64,000 nt of DNA from Sphingomonas sp. Y57 (lineage in GTDB: Bacteria; Pseudomonadota; Alphaproteobacteria; Sphingomonadales; Sphingomonadaceae). The stretch spans positions 4,327 to 68,326 of the forward strand of contig NZ_LDES01000075.1 of NCBI RefSeq assembly GCF_001015195.1. Reading direction: 5' to 3'. Below are positions 1-8,785 of this stretch, piece after piece; position 1 is the stretch's first letter; every line of letters starts with the position of its first letter. The notes below the pieces were generated by a model that made no database searches, was not told where the DNA came from, and saw nothing but the letters and a program-made list of their open reading frames with translations. The translations under genes were made by a program, and so were the position numbers.

Positions 1-1482
1 CGAGCGGACGGCCTCGGCCCAGCTCGCGCGGATCAGTGTCGCGAAGGCGCCGGCCAGCGGATCGAAGCGGCTGGCGTCGGCTGCCTCGGCACGTGCCACC
101 GCCTGCTGCGCGCCGTCGCTGTCGCACGCGTCGCCGATCCGGCCCGCGCGTCGGCGGCGCACGATCCCCGCCGCCTCGCCTGCCGCCTTCACCGCGTCGG
201 CCGGGCGGCCGAGCGACAGATAGAGATCGGCAAGGTCGGTCAGTGCCTCAGCCAGCGCGGGATGATCGGCGCCGAACGCCGCGCGGCGCGCCGCCACGCC
301 CTGCTCATAATAGGGCAAGGCGGCTTCGAAGCGGCCCTGCGCCGCCAGCACATGACCGAGCCGCAACCGCGCCGTGGCGATGTCGGGGTGGCCGGCGCGC
401 AGCGTCCTGAGTCGGATCGCCAGCGCCTGCTCGAACAGCGGCTGCGCCTCGGCCGCCTTGCCCTGCCGCTCCAGATTGACCGCGACGTTGGAGAGGCCGA
501 TCGCCGTCACCGGATGATCGGTTCCATAGGTCCGCTGCCAGATGGCGAGCCCGCGGGCATAGAGCGGCGCGGCAGCGACATAGTCGCCCTGCCGATTCAG
601 ATTGTGCGCGGCGTTGTTGTAGCTGGTCGCCGCAGCGAGCCCGTCAGGATCGATTGCGGTGCGGATGTCGAGCGCACGCCGGTAGGCCGGAGCGGCGTCG
701 GCATGGCGGCCCTGCCCGTCAAGGTTGAAGCCGAGATTATTGTAGCTGGTCGCGACCGCCGGATCGTCGGGCCCCAGCTCGGCGATGCGCACCGCGAGCG
801 ACTGACGGTAGAGCGGCTCGGCCTCGATCGGCCGGCCAAGCGCATCGAGATTGGAAGCGACATTGCCCTCGATCAGCGCGAGATCGAGATCCTCGGGCTC
901 CCAGCGCTGCGCGATGCCGAGCGCCTTGGCGTAGAGATCGCGCGCCTCGGTGAAGCGCCCCTGCCGGCCGAGCGCATAAGCGAGGTTGTTGTAGGCGAGC
1001 GCGGTGGCGCGCCCCTCCTCCCCAGCCTTGGCCCGCGCGCGATCGAGGGCCGCGCGATAAAGCCGCTCGGCCTCGACATAGCTGCCGAGCGCCTGGAGAT
1101 TGGCGGCGAGGTTGGAGGTGGCCTGCTCGCTCAGCCGGTCATCCGGACCCAGCCTGGCGGTAAAGATCGCCAGCGCGCGGCGGTAGAGCGGGGTCGCCTC
1201 GGCCGGCTTGCCCTGCCGCACCAGCCAGCCCGCGATCAGCGACAGCGTACCGCCCACCTCCGGATGATCGGCGCCCTTGCTCGCCTCCTCGATCGCCAGC
1301 GCCTCGCGGCCGAGCGCGATCGCCTCGTCCCAGCGCCGAGCGGCGGTCGCGGCGCCGATCCCGGCCTCGATTCGGGCGAGCCGCGTGTCGGTCCCCGGGG
1401 CGGCGGCGGACAGCGGCGCCGCGAGCACGATCGCCAGCGCGGTGAGCAGGCCGCCCGCCCGGCCCGGGAGGATCACCTTCAT
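1..1482 (-). CDS. Exported TPR-repeat protein, probable TPR-CHAT type (3' end off window)
   Basis: The minus-strand frame is open from an ATG at 1482 to the window edge, about 494 residues, with no stop. The N-terminus looks like a signal peptide (MKVILPG, then a hydrophobic stretch ending around LSAAAPG). It is followed by roughly nine kinesin-light-chain-like tetratricopeptide repeats of about 42 residues, with recurring YNNLA/SNLAANL and EAEPLYRRAL-type helices. The last visible residues (KAAGEAAGIVRRR ... ASRFDPLAGAF) resemble the linker that precedes a caspase-like CHAT domain in TPR-CHAT proteins, but that domain would lie outside the window and is inference. The start overlaps the stop of the upstream M48 gene as ATGA, so the two are translationally coupled. 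Confidence 0.85.
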   Translation of the reverse strand, partial: MKVILPGRAGGLLTALAIVLAAPLSAAAPGTDTRLARIEAGIGAATAARRWDEAIALGREALAIEEASKGADHPEVGGTLSLIAGWLVRQGKPAEATPLYRRALAIFTARLGPDDRLSEQATSNLAANLQALGSYVEAERLYRAALDRARAKAGEEGRATALAYNNLAYALGRQGRFTEARDLYAKALGIAQRWEPEDLDLALIEGNVASNLDALGRPIEAEPLYRQSLAVRIAELGPDDPAVATSYNNLGFNLDGQGRHADAAPAYRRALDIRTAIDPDGLAAATSYNNAAHNLNRQGDYVAAAPLYARGLAIWQRTYGTDHPVTAIGLSNVAVNLERQGKAAEAQPLFEQALAIRLRTLRAGHPDIATARLRLGHVLAAQGRFEAALPYYEQGVAARRAAFGADHPALAEALTDLADLYLSLGRPADAVKAAGEAAGIVRRRRAGRIGDACDSDGAQQAVARAEAADASRFDPLAGAFATLIRASWAEAVRS

Positions 1483-3305
1483 CCGCCGAAAGGCAGCTTG
1501 AAGCCGAGCGGGTTGGACGGCTGCTGCTGCGCGGCCTGCGGCATCGCCGCCTTGCAGCGCTCGGTGATATAGTCGCGGCCCTTCACCGTCATGCAGGCAT
1601 TGTAGACGAGCTGCGCGCCCGCCATGTCGCCGGCCGCGATGTCGCGGCGGATCTCGATGCTCTTGAAATGGTCGGGGTCCTTGAAACGCGCCTTGCCCTC
1701 GGCGATCAGCGCGTTGCTGCCGTTCATGTCGCCGGCGCCGATCTCCATCTCGGTATAGCTTTCGTAGAGCTGGAGGTTCTGGACGCCGGTGCCGGTGCGC
1801 GCCGCCTGGAAGAAGCTGCCCGCCTGCGTGACATTGCCCTGGTCGCGCGCGGTGAGCCCGGCGACATAGTTGACGAAGGTGGGAGCCGTGCGGGTGCCGG
1901 CGCCGAGCGCTCGAAGCTGCGCCGAAGCGCCCGCATAATCCTGCGCGAAATAGCTGGCGCGCGCCTTCAGATAGGCATTGCGCATAGCCACCGTGCGAGC
2001 GAAGTCGGGCTTGCTCTTGATCCGGCCGATCAGTGCGCCGGTGTCGATCGGCGGGTCGGCGGTGGGATAGCCGGCCTGGAAATAGGCGGCCAGCCCCTTG
2101 CGCCGCTCCTCCGGCGGGAGATGGGTGTCGCCGCCCATCGAGCGGGTGATGTTGCCGAGGTTGGAGACCAGCGCCCCGCCCGCGGTCTTGAGCAGGCCCG
2201 ATCCGAAGCCCTGCATACCCGCCCCGCCGGTCGCGGCGAAGCTCGACATGTTGCTGGTGGCGAAGCCCTTCATCGCCTCGCCCATGCTGGCCTGTGCCGC
2301 GTCGGCCGCCGCCTTGCGCTTGTCGTAGGAGGCCTTCTGCGCCTCGAACGCCTTCTGCAGGCGCTCGAACACATTGGCATAGCTGTCGATCGTCATGTTG
2401 CTGCGGATCAGCAGGTCGACCGCCAGCGCATCGGCCTCATTCTCCTGGTCGCGATTCCAGGAGGTCGCGAAGATATCGTCGACCGCGAAGCGCAGCGCCT
2501 CCGCCACCGGCGCCGCCCGCCTGGCGCCCGCGTCCATCCCGCTCTGCATCGTCGCCAGCGAGACGTTGCCGCCGCTTCGCTTCATCGCCGTAAAGGCGCT
2601 GCCCGCGCTCCATGCGACCGATACCGCCTGCGTCGCACCCCGCGCGCCGGCGATCGTCTCTTCCTTGGCGAAATGGCCCAGCAGGAGATGGGCATATTCA
2701 TGCGCCAGCACGAACAGCACTTCCGAATCCGATTGCGCCGCCTCCAGCAGCCCCATCGATACGACGATCGTGTTGTCGGGCAGCGCCTGCGCCTGATAGG
2801 CCTCGTCGGCCCGGAACAGCAGCTTGGGCGTGCGTTCGAGCGGCGCATAGGGCCATGCCCTGCCGAAGGCCTCCAGCACCGGCCGCAGCTCACGCTCGAA
2901 AGCGGGGATGTCGACCAGGTCCATGCGTGCCGAGCGGGTGTTCATCACCTGCGCCGACAGGCCCATCGACCCGGCGGTGGCACCGACCCCGCTGCGCATC
3001 TTGTTGCCGGACACGCACAGGTCGCCCGCGTCGAGGGTCGAGATGAAGGGCGCCTTGTCGATCGAGAATTTGCCGCGGGCCTTCTTGTCGATCTTCTTCG
3101 CCGAAACCAGCGATCCGGCCGGCGGAATCGGGCAGCCGTTGAGCGGGACATAGGGCGCGTCGGGCATCGAGACGGCAATCGGCTCGACCGGGGCGGCGGC
3201 GACCTTAGCGGGCGCCGCGGCGCGCTTCTTCTTGGGGGCGGCGTCGGTCGCCGGGGCGGTACCGAGCGCGATCGCCACGGCCGCCAGGATCATGCTGTGT
3301 CGCAT
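1479..3305 (-). CDS. M48-family metallopeptidase, exported, with C-terminal repeat region
   Basis: A 608-aa protein starting at 3305, where a GGAGG ribosome-binding site sits about 10 bases upstream; the open frame extends further 5' but without a plausible start. Residues 1-22 form a signal peptide, followed by a Lys/Ala/Pro-rich segment. The zinc-protease signature HEYAH is at about residues 202-206, in the context VLFVLAHEYAHLLLGH, and a downstream ENEAD motif supplies the third zinc ligand, as in M48 (BepA/LoiP/HtpX-related) peptidases. The C-terminal half is Ala/Gly-rich and helical, probably TPR-like. It lies between an SH3-like small protein and a TPR protein, so it probably acts in the periplasm. 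The substrate is unknown. Confidence 0.88.
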   Translation of the reverse strand: MRHSMILAAVAIALGTAPATDAAPKKKRAAAPAKVAAAPVEPIAVSMPDAPYVPLNGCPIPPAGSLVSAKKIDKKARGKFSIDKAPFISTLDAGDLCVSGNKMRSGVGATAGSMGLSAQVMNTRSARMDLVDIPAFERELRPVLEAFGRAWPYAPLERTPKLLFRADEAYQAQALPDNTIVVSMGLLEAAQSDSEVLFVLAHEYAHLLLGHFAKEETIAGARGATQAVSVAWSAGSAFTAMKRSGGNVSLATMQSGMDAGARRAAPVAEALRFAVDDIFATSWNRDQENEADALAVDLLIRSNMTIDSYANVFERLQKAFEAQKASYDKRKAAADAAQASMGEAMKGFATSNMSSFAATGGAGMQGFGSGLLKTAGGALVSNLGNITRSMGGDTHLPPEERRKGLAAYFQAGYPTADPPIDTGALIGRIKSKPDFARTVAMRNAYLKARASYFAQDYAGASAQLRALGAGTRTAPTFVNYVAGLTARDQGNVTQAGSFFQAARTGTGVQNLQLYESYTEMEIGAGDMNGSNALIAEGKARFKDPDHFKSIEIRRDIAAGDMAGAQLVYNACMTVKGRDYITERCKAAMPQAAQQQPSNPLGFKLPFGG

Positions 3306-3343
3306 CTGAAAAATCCCTCCTGTTGTCCCCCCGATCTCCTTCG

Positions 3344-3721
3344 CTACTTGCCCCCGCCGCAGCCGAGCCCCAGCGACTGCTGCAAACCTTCCTCTTCCAT
3401 CTTGGCGAAGCTCATCGCATTCGCGTCGCACTTGATCGCCGCTAGGTCGCCGACATAGTCGACCGTCGACAGGCGCAGCCAGGCGAGCTTGCCGTCGAGC
3501 CGAACGCCGACGAAGCCGGCCTTTGCGCCGACCACCTGTGCTCCCGCCGATCCGGCGGCCGGCATCGAAGCGACCGGCACGTCGCGCAGCTTGGTCCCGG
3601 CGTCGTCGTAGATCGGCAGCGGGTCGCGCTTATAGGCCTTGATCGCGGGGGCGTCGGCCGCCTGCGCCGCGGCCGGCAGGGCCATCCCCGCCGCCAGTAC
3701 GGCCATCACGGCAAGACGCAT
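3344..3721 (-). CDS. Small exported SH3-like protein
   Basis: A protein of about 125 aa. An ATG at 3736 is also in frame, but the ATG at 3721 gives a cleaner signal peptide (MRLAVMAVLAAGMALPAAAQA). The mature part (PLPIYDDAGTKLRDVPVASMPAAG ... GFVGVRLDGKLAWLRLSTV) has the pattern of a bacterial SH3-type domain, in which short beta strands end in a 'W-L' turn. The C-terminus has a single Cys in LGLGCGGGK. It lies 38 bp upstream of the M48 peptidase on the same strand and is probably in its operon. No enzymatic motif is visible. A binding or regulatory role is inference. Confidence 0.7.
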   Translation of the reverse strand: MRLAVMAVLAAGMALPAAAQAADAPAIKAYKRDPLPIYDDAGTKLRDVPVASMPAAGSAGAQVVGAKAGFVGVRLDGKLAWLRLSTVDYVGDLAAIKCDANAMSFAKMEEEGLQQSLGLGCGGGK

Positions 3722-3736
3722 CGACGCTCGAACCAT

Positions 3737-4047
3737 ATCACACCCCTGTCATGCCCCCCCCGTCCCATCTCCTATACGGGACGGGAGAGCGCCCGGTTGC
3801 CCCCAGGCAAGACGAAATTGTCCCGGGCCGGCCTTTACCAACCCAAAGGGGCGGTAGCTGTCGTCTCGATCACAGCCCGGTCATTTTCGTCTTGCGGCGA
3901 GCATAGCATGCCGCTGGGCCGCTGGCGCGTGATTCGGGACACAGGCCGCCCTCCTCCGCCGTGTGCATCTGCGACGCTGCTTCCGACGTCCCTATGGTTC
4001 GCATCCTGGTCCGGCCGGTCGGTCACCGGGGGTCGCGGACCGATGCC
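3737..4047. other. Intergenic region with a short hairpin
   Basis: 311 bp between the start of the SH3-like gene and the stop of the SMR transporter gene, both on the minus strand. It contains an 8-bp inverted repeat CCCGTCCC (3759-3766) / GGGACGGG (3778-3785) just upstream of the SH3-like gene; the role is unknown. No supported coding sequence was seen. Confidence 0.5.
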
Positions 4048-4365
4048 TCAGTGTGCGGTCAGCTTGAGACCCGCGATGCAGGCGACGATCGCGAAGATCA
4101 GGACGATGCGCAATGGCGTCGATGGCTCCCCAAACCAGGCCATGCCGACGATCACCGTCCCGATCGCACCGATCCCGCCCCAGACCGCATAGGCGGTCCC
4201 CATCGGAATCGACCGGCTGGCGAGCTCCAGCAGGCCCATCGACAGCGTCACCGACGCGAGAAAGCCCAATGTCCAGGGAATATTGCGGAACCCGTCGACG
4301 AAGCGCAGGCAGGTGGTGAAGCCCACTTCGAAGCAGCCACCGACGATCAACCATATCCAAGCCAT
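4048..4365 (-). CDS. SMR-family efflux protein, SugE/Gdx (guanidinium exporter) type
   Basis: A 105-aa protein with four predicted transmembrane helices, the usual length for small multidrug resistance proteins. The essential membrane-embedded Glu is at position 13 (GGCFEVG). The signature GTAYAVWGGIGAIG in the third helix and the C-terminal GLKLTAH match the SugE/Gdx branch better than EmrE. Members of that branch form dual-topology dimers that exchange guanidinium or small quaternary ammonium ions for protons across the inner membrane. The exact substrate cannot be read from sequence, and no guanidine riboswitch was recognised upstream. Confidence 0.85.
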   Translation of the reverse strand: MAWIWLIVGGCFEVGFTTCLRFVDGFRNIPWTLGFLASVTLSMGLLELASRSIPMGTAYAVWGGIGAIGTVIVGMAWFGEPSTPLRIVLIFAIVACIAGLKLTAH

Positions 4366-4410
4366 ATGGCGGCCATAGCGGTGCGATCCGGCTTAGGCTA
4401 GACAGACGCC

Positions 4411-5055
4411 ATGGCAGCCCTGCTCGCTCTCGGCCATCGCCTCGCGCCGCCGCGCTTCCTCGCCTTCATGGCGCTCGCCGCCATCGGCTTCCTGGTCGCC
4501 CTGCGTTCGGCGGAGTGGACGCGCGCGGCGATGATCGGCTTCGATATCGGCGCGCTCGTCTTCCTGTTGTCGTGCATCCCCCTGCTCGGACGGGAACCCG
4601 ATGCAATGCGCGAAGCCGCCGGGCGCAACGATGCCAACCGCGTCACCCTGCTCGCCATCACCGGTACGGTATGCAGCGTTATCCTGGTGGCCATCGCGGA
4701 AGAATTATCGGGGCGCGGCGCGGCCAGCCCGGCCAACGTCGGGCTGATCATCGGCACCCTGCTGATCGCCTGGCTGTTCAGCAACATGGTCTATGCACTG
4801 CACTATGCCCATCTGTTCTACAGCCGCGGCGATCGCGGCAATGATGCCGGCGGGCTCGATTTCCCGGGCGAGGACGAGCCCGATTACTGGGACTTCATCT
4901 ACTTCGCCTTTACCCTGGGGATGACGTTCCAGACCTCCGACGTGGAGATTGGCGGGCGGGCGATCCGGCGCGTGGCGATCCTCCATTGCTTCGCCGCCTT
5001 CGTCTTCAACATCGGCGTGCTGGCGTTCACGATCAACGTGCTCGGCGGAAGCTGA
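4411..5055 (+). CDS. DUF1345 family inner-membrane protein
   Basis: A 214-aa protein with about five hydrophobic helices. The conserved DUF1345 core is visible: an HYAHLFY motif after the third helix, then an acidic loop (FPGEDEPDYWDFIYFAF) leading into TLGMTFQTSDVEI. Family members are integral inner-membrane proteins of unknown function. The ATG at 4411 lies 45 bp from the divergent SMR gene, so the two promoters must share this short gap. Confidence 0.85.
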   Translation: MAALLALGHRLAPPRFLAFMALAAIGFLVALRSAEWTRAAMIGFDIGALVFLLSCIPLLGREPDAMREAAGRNDANRVTLLAITGTVCSVILVAIAEELSGRGAASPANVGLIIGTLLIAWLFSNMVYALHYAHLFYSRGDRGNDAGGLDFPGEDEPDYWDFIYFAFTLGMTFQTSDVEIGGRAIRRVAILHCFAAFVFNIGVLAFTINVLGGS

Positions 5056-5117
5056 ACCTCAAGGCCTGACCCGTCACGCTGAAACGAGTTCGGCACGCGG
5101 GTAAGGGAAAGGATGCC

Positions 5118-5597
5118 CTACGCCTTGAGCGCGGCGAGCGCGTCGCCGTCGATCCGCCAGGGCTCCCAGCCTTCCATGTGGCGGCCGCCGAGCCTGCGGT
5201 AGAATCCCTTGGCCAACTCGTTCCAGTCGAGCACGCCCCAGTCGATCCGCGCGCAATCGTGCGCCTCAGCCTCGCGGCCCAGGGCCTGAAACAGGGCGCG
5301 GGCAACGCCCCCGCCCCGCGCGTCGGGATCGACGAACAGATCCTCCAGATAGAGACCGTGGCGGCCCGTCCAGGTCGAGAAGTTGAAGAACCACACCGCG
5401 ATGCCGACCACCCGGCCGCCTTGCTCGGCGACATGAGCGAAGACCTTCGCCCCGTCTCCGAACAGCAACGCTGCCAGCCCCTCGGGTGTCGCCTCGACCG
5501 CATCGGGCGCGCGCTCATAGGCGGCGAGCGCGCGGATCAGCCGCAGGATGTCATGCTCATCGCCCGGGCGGGCACGGCGGATGATGGTGTCGGTCAT
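5118..5597 (-). CDS. GNAT-family N-acetyltransferase (SAT1/thialysine-acetyltransferase-like)
   Basis: A 159-aa protein starting at 5597, where the ATG overlaps the stop of the upstream transporter gene as ATGA; the open frame extends upstream but has no support. It begins IIRRARPGDEHDILRLI, typical of GNAT strand 1 and helix 1. The acetyl-CoA binding loop (D-P-x-A-R-G-G-G-V-A) is at about residues 90-99 and is preceded by GLYLEDLFV, which resembles the spermidine/thialysine acetyltransferase subgroup. The substrate, probably a polyamine or amino-acid-like amine, is inference. Overlap with the EamA gene implies co-expression. Confidence 0.85.
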   Translation of the reverse strand: MTDTIIRRARPGDEHDILRLIRALAAYERAPDAVEATPEGLAALLFGDGAKVFAHVAEQGGRVVGIAVWFFNFSTWTGRHGLYLEDLFVDPDARGGGVARALFQALGREAEAHDCARIDWGVLDWNELAKGFYRRLGGRHMEGWEPWRIDGDALAALKA

Positions 5598-6481
5598 GGG
5601 ATCACGTCTCTTTCCATGTCGGGCGCCCGGGCGGCGATCAGACAGCCGGCGACGATCAGTGTCGCACCGGCCAGGGTGGGCAGCCCCACCTTCTCCTGGA
5701 AGAAGAGGAAACCCCACAGGCTCGCCCAGATGAAGGCGGTAAATTCGACCGGAGCGAGGTAGCTCGCCTCGGCGCGCGCATAGGCCCAGCTGAGCAGCAC
5801 CAGCGAGACCGTCGCCAGCAGCGCGGCGAACAGAATCAGCGGGATCTCGCCGGCCGGCGGAAGATGGGCGAACCAGGGCATGGCGAGGGCAAGGCCCAGC
5901 GCCATGAACACGCTCTGGAAGAAGGCCACTTCATAGGGATCGGCGACCTGTGCCTGCCGCCGCATCAGGATGATGTTATAGGCGTAGCAGACCGCCGACA
6001 GCAGGACCGCCAGCGCGCCGAGAAAGGCGTCCGGCCCCATCGCGGCATGGGCCTGGCCCCACAGGATGACGAGCACCCCGCCGAACCCCATTGCCGAGCC
6101 GAGCAGCGCGCCGCGTCTCATCCGTTCCTTGAGCAACAGGACCGCCAGTCCCTGCGCGATGAGGGGAGCGATGAAGGTCAGCGCGATCGCCTGCGCCATC
6201 GGCGTGCGCGCCAGTCCCCAGAAGAACAGCATCGCCATCACCGCCGACACCGCGCCGCGCTCCACATGGAGCCGCATCGCCGCGCGCGAGGGGCGGACCG
6301 GGCGCGACCACAGCCACGGGATCGCGCCAAAGCCGATCCCGGCGAAACCGCGCCACAGCAGCGCGTCATAGGTGCCGATCGCGAGCGAGAGCGCCTTCAC
6401 CACCGCATCCATCGAGGAGAAGACCGCAATGCCGAGGCAGGCGACCGCGAAGGCGATCACCGGCGAAGCCTGCCTGCTCAT
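5594..6481 (-). CDS. EamA/DMT-superfamily transporter
   Basis: A 295-aa protein with ten predicted transmembrane helices in two EamA halves; the start ATG is at 6481 (MSRQASPVIAFAV). The N-terminal half carries the AVFSSMDAVVKALS and RGFAGIGFGAIPWL helices; the second half contains RAEASYLAPVEFTAFIWASLWGFLFFQE, a typical DMT end-of-repeat signature. Such proteins export metabolites or amino acids across the inner membrane. It is followed by the GNAT gene (4-bp overlap) and preceded by ispG (43-bp gap) on the same strand. Confidence 0.88.
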   Translation of the reverse strand: MSRQASPVIAFAVACLGIAVFSSMDAVVKALSLAIGTYDALLWRGFAGIGFGAIPWLWSRPVRPSRAAMRLHVERGAVSAVMAMLFFWGLARTPMAQAIALTFIAPLIAQGLAVLLLKERMRRGALLGSAMGFGGVLVILWGQAHAAMGPDAFLGALAVLLSAVCYAYNIILMRRQAQVADPYEVAFFQSVFMALGLALAMPWFAHLPPAGEIPLILFAALLATVSLVLLSWAYARAEASYLAPVEFTAFIWASLWGFLFFQEKVGLPTLAGATLIVAGCLIAARAPDMERDVIP

Positions 6482-6524
6482 TGGGCGGAACGACCCCGGC
6501 CTCGGCCGGGGCGACGGACTGGCG

Positions 6525-7649
6525 TCATTCGGCCGCTTGCGCCTGTGCCGCTTCGGCAGCCTCGATCTCGGCTGCCTTCGCCTCGACCAGCCGAACGATA
6601 TGATCGACCATGTCGGCGTCCTGCACCGTATGGTCGGTGACCCCCGACAGATAGACCATATGCTTGCCGGCACCGCCGCCCGTCAGGCCGATGTCGGTCT
6701 CGCGCGCCTCGCCCGGGCCGTTGACGACACAGCCGAGCACCGACAGCGACAGCGGCACGCGGATATGCTGCAACCGTTCCTCCAGCGTCTGGACGGTGCG
6801 GATCACGTCGAAACCCTGCCGCGCGCAGGACGGGCAGGAAACGACACGGACGCCGCGGTTGCGGATGCCGAGCGCCTTCAATATCTCGAAGCCGACGCGG
6901 ACCTCTTCCTCCGGCTCCGCCGACAGAGAAACCCGGATCGTGTCGCCGATCCCGGCCCAGAGCAGGTTGCCGATGCCGATCGCCGACTTGACGGTGCCGC
7001 CGATCAGCCCGCCCGCCTCGGTGATGCCCAGATGGAGCGGGCAGTCGACCGCCTCGGCGAGGCCCATATAGGCCGACACGGCGAGGAACACGTCCGACGC
7101 CTTCACCGCGACCTTATATTCGTGGAAGTCATGATCCTGGAGCAGCTTGATATGGTCGAGCGCGCTTTCGACCAGCGCCTCGGGACAAGGCTCGCCATAT
7201 TTCTCGAGCAGGTCCTTCTCGAGGCTGCCGGCATTGACGCCGATCCGCATCGAGCAGCCGTTCGCCTTGGCGGCGCGAACGACCTCGGCCACCCGCTCGG
7301 CCGATCCGATATTGCCTGGGTTGATGCGCAAGCAGGCGGCGCCAGCATCGGCCGCCTCGAGCGCGCGTTTATAATGGAAATGGATGTCGGCGACGATCGG
7401 CACGCGGGCGGCGCGGACGATCTGCTTCAGCGCGGCCGTCGACGCTTCGTCGGGGCAGGAGACGCGGATGATGTCGGCGCCCGCATCCTCACAGCGACGG
7501 ATCTGGTCGATCGTCGCCCTGGCATCCTCGGTCGGGGTGTTGGTCATTGTCTGGACGGTGACCGGCGCGCCGCCGCCGACGGCAACGTTGCCGACCATGA
7601 TCTGGCGCGACTGACGGCGCTGGATGTCGCGCCACGGGCGGATGGACAT
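6525..7649 (-). CDS. ispG: 4-hydroxy-3-methylbut-2-en-1-yl diphosphate synthase (IspG/GcpE)
   Basis: A 374-aa enzyme of the MEP isoprenoid pathway that converts methylerythritol cyclodiphosphate to HMBPP with a [4Fe-4S] cluster. The start at 7649 gives [20 protein letters not shown], matching the family N-terminus; the frame extends upstream without support. The TIM-barrel part contains [23 protein letters not shown] and RINPGNIG. The cluster cysteines sit in SCPSCARQG and [11 protein letters not shown] in the C-terminal domain. The C-terminus ends in an Ala/Glu-rich tail. It has the compact bacterial architecture. Confidence 0.97.
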   Translation of the reverse strand: MSIRPWRDIQRRQSRQIMVGNVAVGGGAPVTVQTMTNTPTEDARATIDQIRRCEDAGADIIRVSCPDEASTAALKQIVRAARVPIVADIHFHYKRALEAADAGAACLRINPGNIGSAERVAEVVRAAKANGCSMRIGVNAGSLEKDLLEKYGEPCPEALVESALDHIKLLQDHDFHEYKVAVKASDVFLAVSAYMGLAEAVDCPLHLGITEAGGLIGGTVKSAIGIGNLLWAGIGDTIRVSLSAEPEEEVRVGFEILKALGIRNRGVRVVSCPSCARQGFDVIRTVQTLEERLQHIRVPLSLSVLGCVVNGPGEARETDIGLTGGGAGKHMVYLSGVTDHTVQDADMVDHIVRLVEAKAAEIEAAEAAQAQAAE

Positions 7650-7828
7650 GGGATTCCGTTCTTTGAAAAGCCTTTGCGCCCGTATAGGCTGATTCCATCC
7701 ATTGGAACAGCCGTCACGCCGGCCACCGCCGGCATCCTCGCGGGGGTTCGCTCCGCAGCCGGGACGGCCGGATCCATTCGACATTGCGGGCGTCCAGCGG
7801 GGCGCCCCTCCTGCTCAGGTGATCAGAC

Positions 7829-8785
7829 GTGACCGAACTACGCTCCCTCACATCCTATTGGAGCGGCCCGGCCGAAGGCTGGACGCTCGTCATCCACGGC
7901 GGCGCGGGCCAGCTCCGCCGCCTGCTGCTCGGCAACGACGCCGAGGCGCACGCCAAGGCGGTTCTGACCGCCGCCCTCGACGCCGGCGCGACGATCCTCG
8001 CAGGCAACGGCACCGCCGTCGACGCGGTCGAGGCCGCGGTGCGCGTGCTGGAGGACGATCCCTATTTCAACGCCGGCCGCGGCGCCGTGTTCAGCGCCGA
8101 CGGCATCAATGAGCTCGACGCCGCGATCATGGACGGCGCGACGCGGGAGGCCGGTGCGGTCAGCGCCGTGACCAAGGCGCGCAACCCGGTGACGCTTGCC
8201 CGGGCGGTGATGGAACAGAGCCCGCATGTCATGCTCACAGCGTCGGGTGCCGATCGCTTCGGCGCCGAACACGATATCGAGCAGGCCGCCCCCGCCTGGT
8301 TCCACACCGATGAACGCTGGCGTCAATATGAGGAGCTGCGCGCCGGCGGGACCTTCGATGCCGACCTGAAATATGGCACGGTCGGCGCTGTCGCGCGCGA
8401 CAGCAAGGGCCGGCTCGCCGCCGCCACCTCGACCGGCGGCCTGACGGGCAAGCGCTGGAACCGGATTGGCGATTCGCCGGTGATCGGCGCCGGCACCTGG
8501 GCCGAGGACAGCGGCGCCGCCACCTCCTGCACCGGATCCGGCGAGCATTTCATCCGGGTCGGCGCCGCCCACGAACTGTCGGCACGGGTACGCCTGGCCG
8601 GGCAATCCGTCGGTGAAGCGGCTGCGGGCGTGATCGGGGAGATCGGCGCGCTGGGCGGCATCGGCGGGCTGATCAGCGTCGATGCCCAGGGGCGCGGCGG
8701 CTGGTGCTTCAACAGCCAGGCCATGTATCGCGGCCTCGCCCGCGCCGATCAGCCCCACGTCGTGGCGATGTACGGGGACGACTGA
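7829..8785 (+). CDS. Isoaspartyl peptidase / type III L-asparaginase (Ntn hydrolase)
   Basis: A 318-aa protein with a GTG start at 7829. This is a plant-type asparaginase that is made as a precursor and self-cleaves. The catalytic threonine is T184 in KYGTVGAVA, with the preceding Gly as the cleavage site. Other family marks are LVIHGGAG near the N-terminus, NAGRGAVF, ELDAAIMDG, ATSTGG and SCTGSGEHFIR. It hydrolyses isoaspartyl dipeptides and asparagine. It is divergent from ispG and followed by the nuclease gene with a one-base TGATG overlap, suggesting coupling. Confidence 0.92.
   Translation: MTELRSLTSYWSGPAEGWTLVIHGGAGQLRRLLLGNDAEAHAKAVLTAALDAGATILAGNGTAVDAVEAAVRVLEDDPYFNAGRGAVFSADGINELDAAIMDGATREAGAVSAVTKARNPVTLARAVMEQSPHVMLTASGADRFGAEHDIEQAAPAWFHTDERWRQYEELRAGGTFDADLKYGTVGAVARDSKGRLAAATSTGGLTGKRWNRIGDSPVIGAGTWAEDSGAATSCTGSGEHFIRVGAAHELSARVRLAGQSVGEAAAGVIGEIGALGGIGGLISVDAQGRGGWCFNSQAMYRGLARADQPHVVAMYGDD

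Noticed and set aside
262-1572. 436-aa open frame on the plus strand
   Set aside because: Antisense to the TPR protein; its composition (Arg/Gly/Asp-rich, no domain) is typical of a shadow frame in GC-rich DNA.
1668-3458. 596-aa plus-strand frame opposite the M48 gene
   Set aside because: No recognisable domain; the minus strand has HEYAH, a signal peptide and a good ribosome-binding site.
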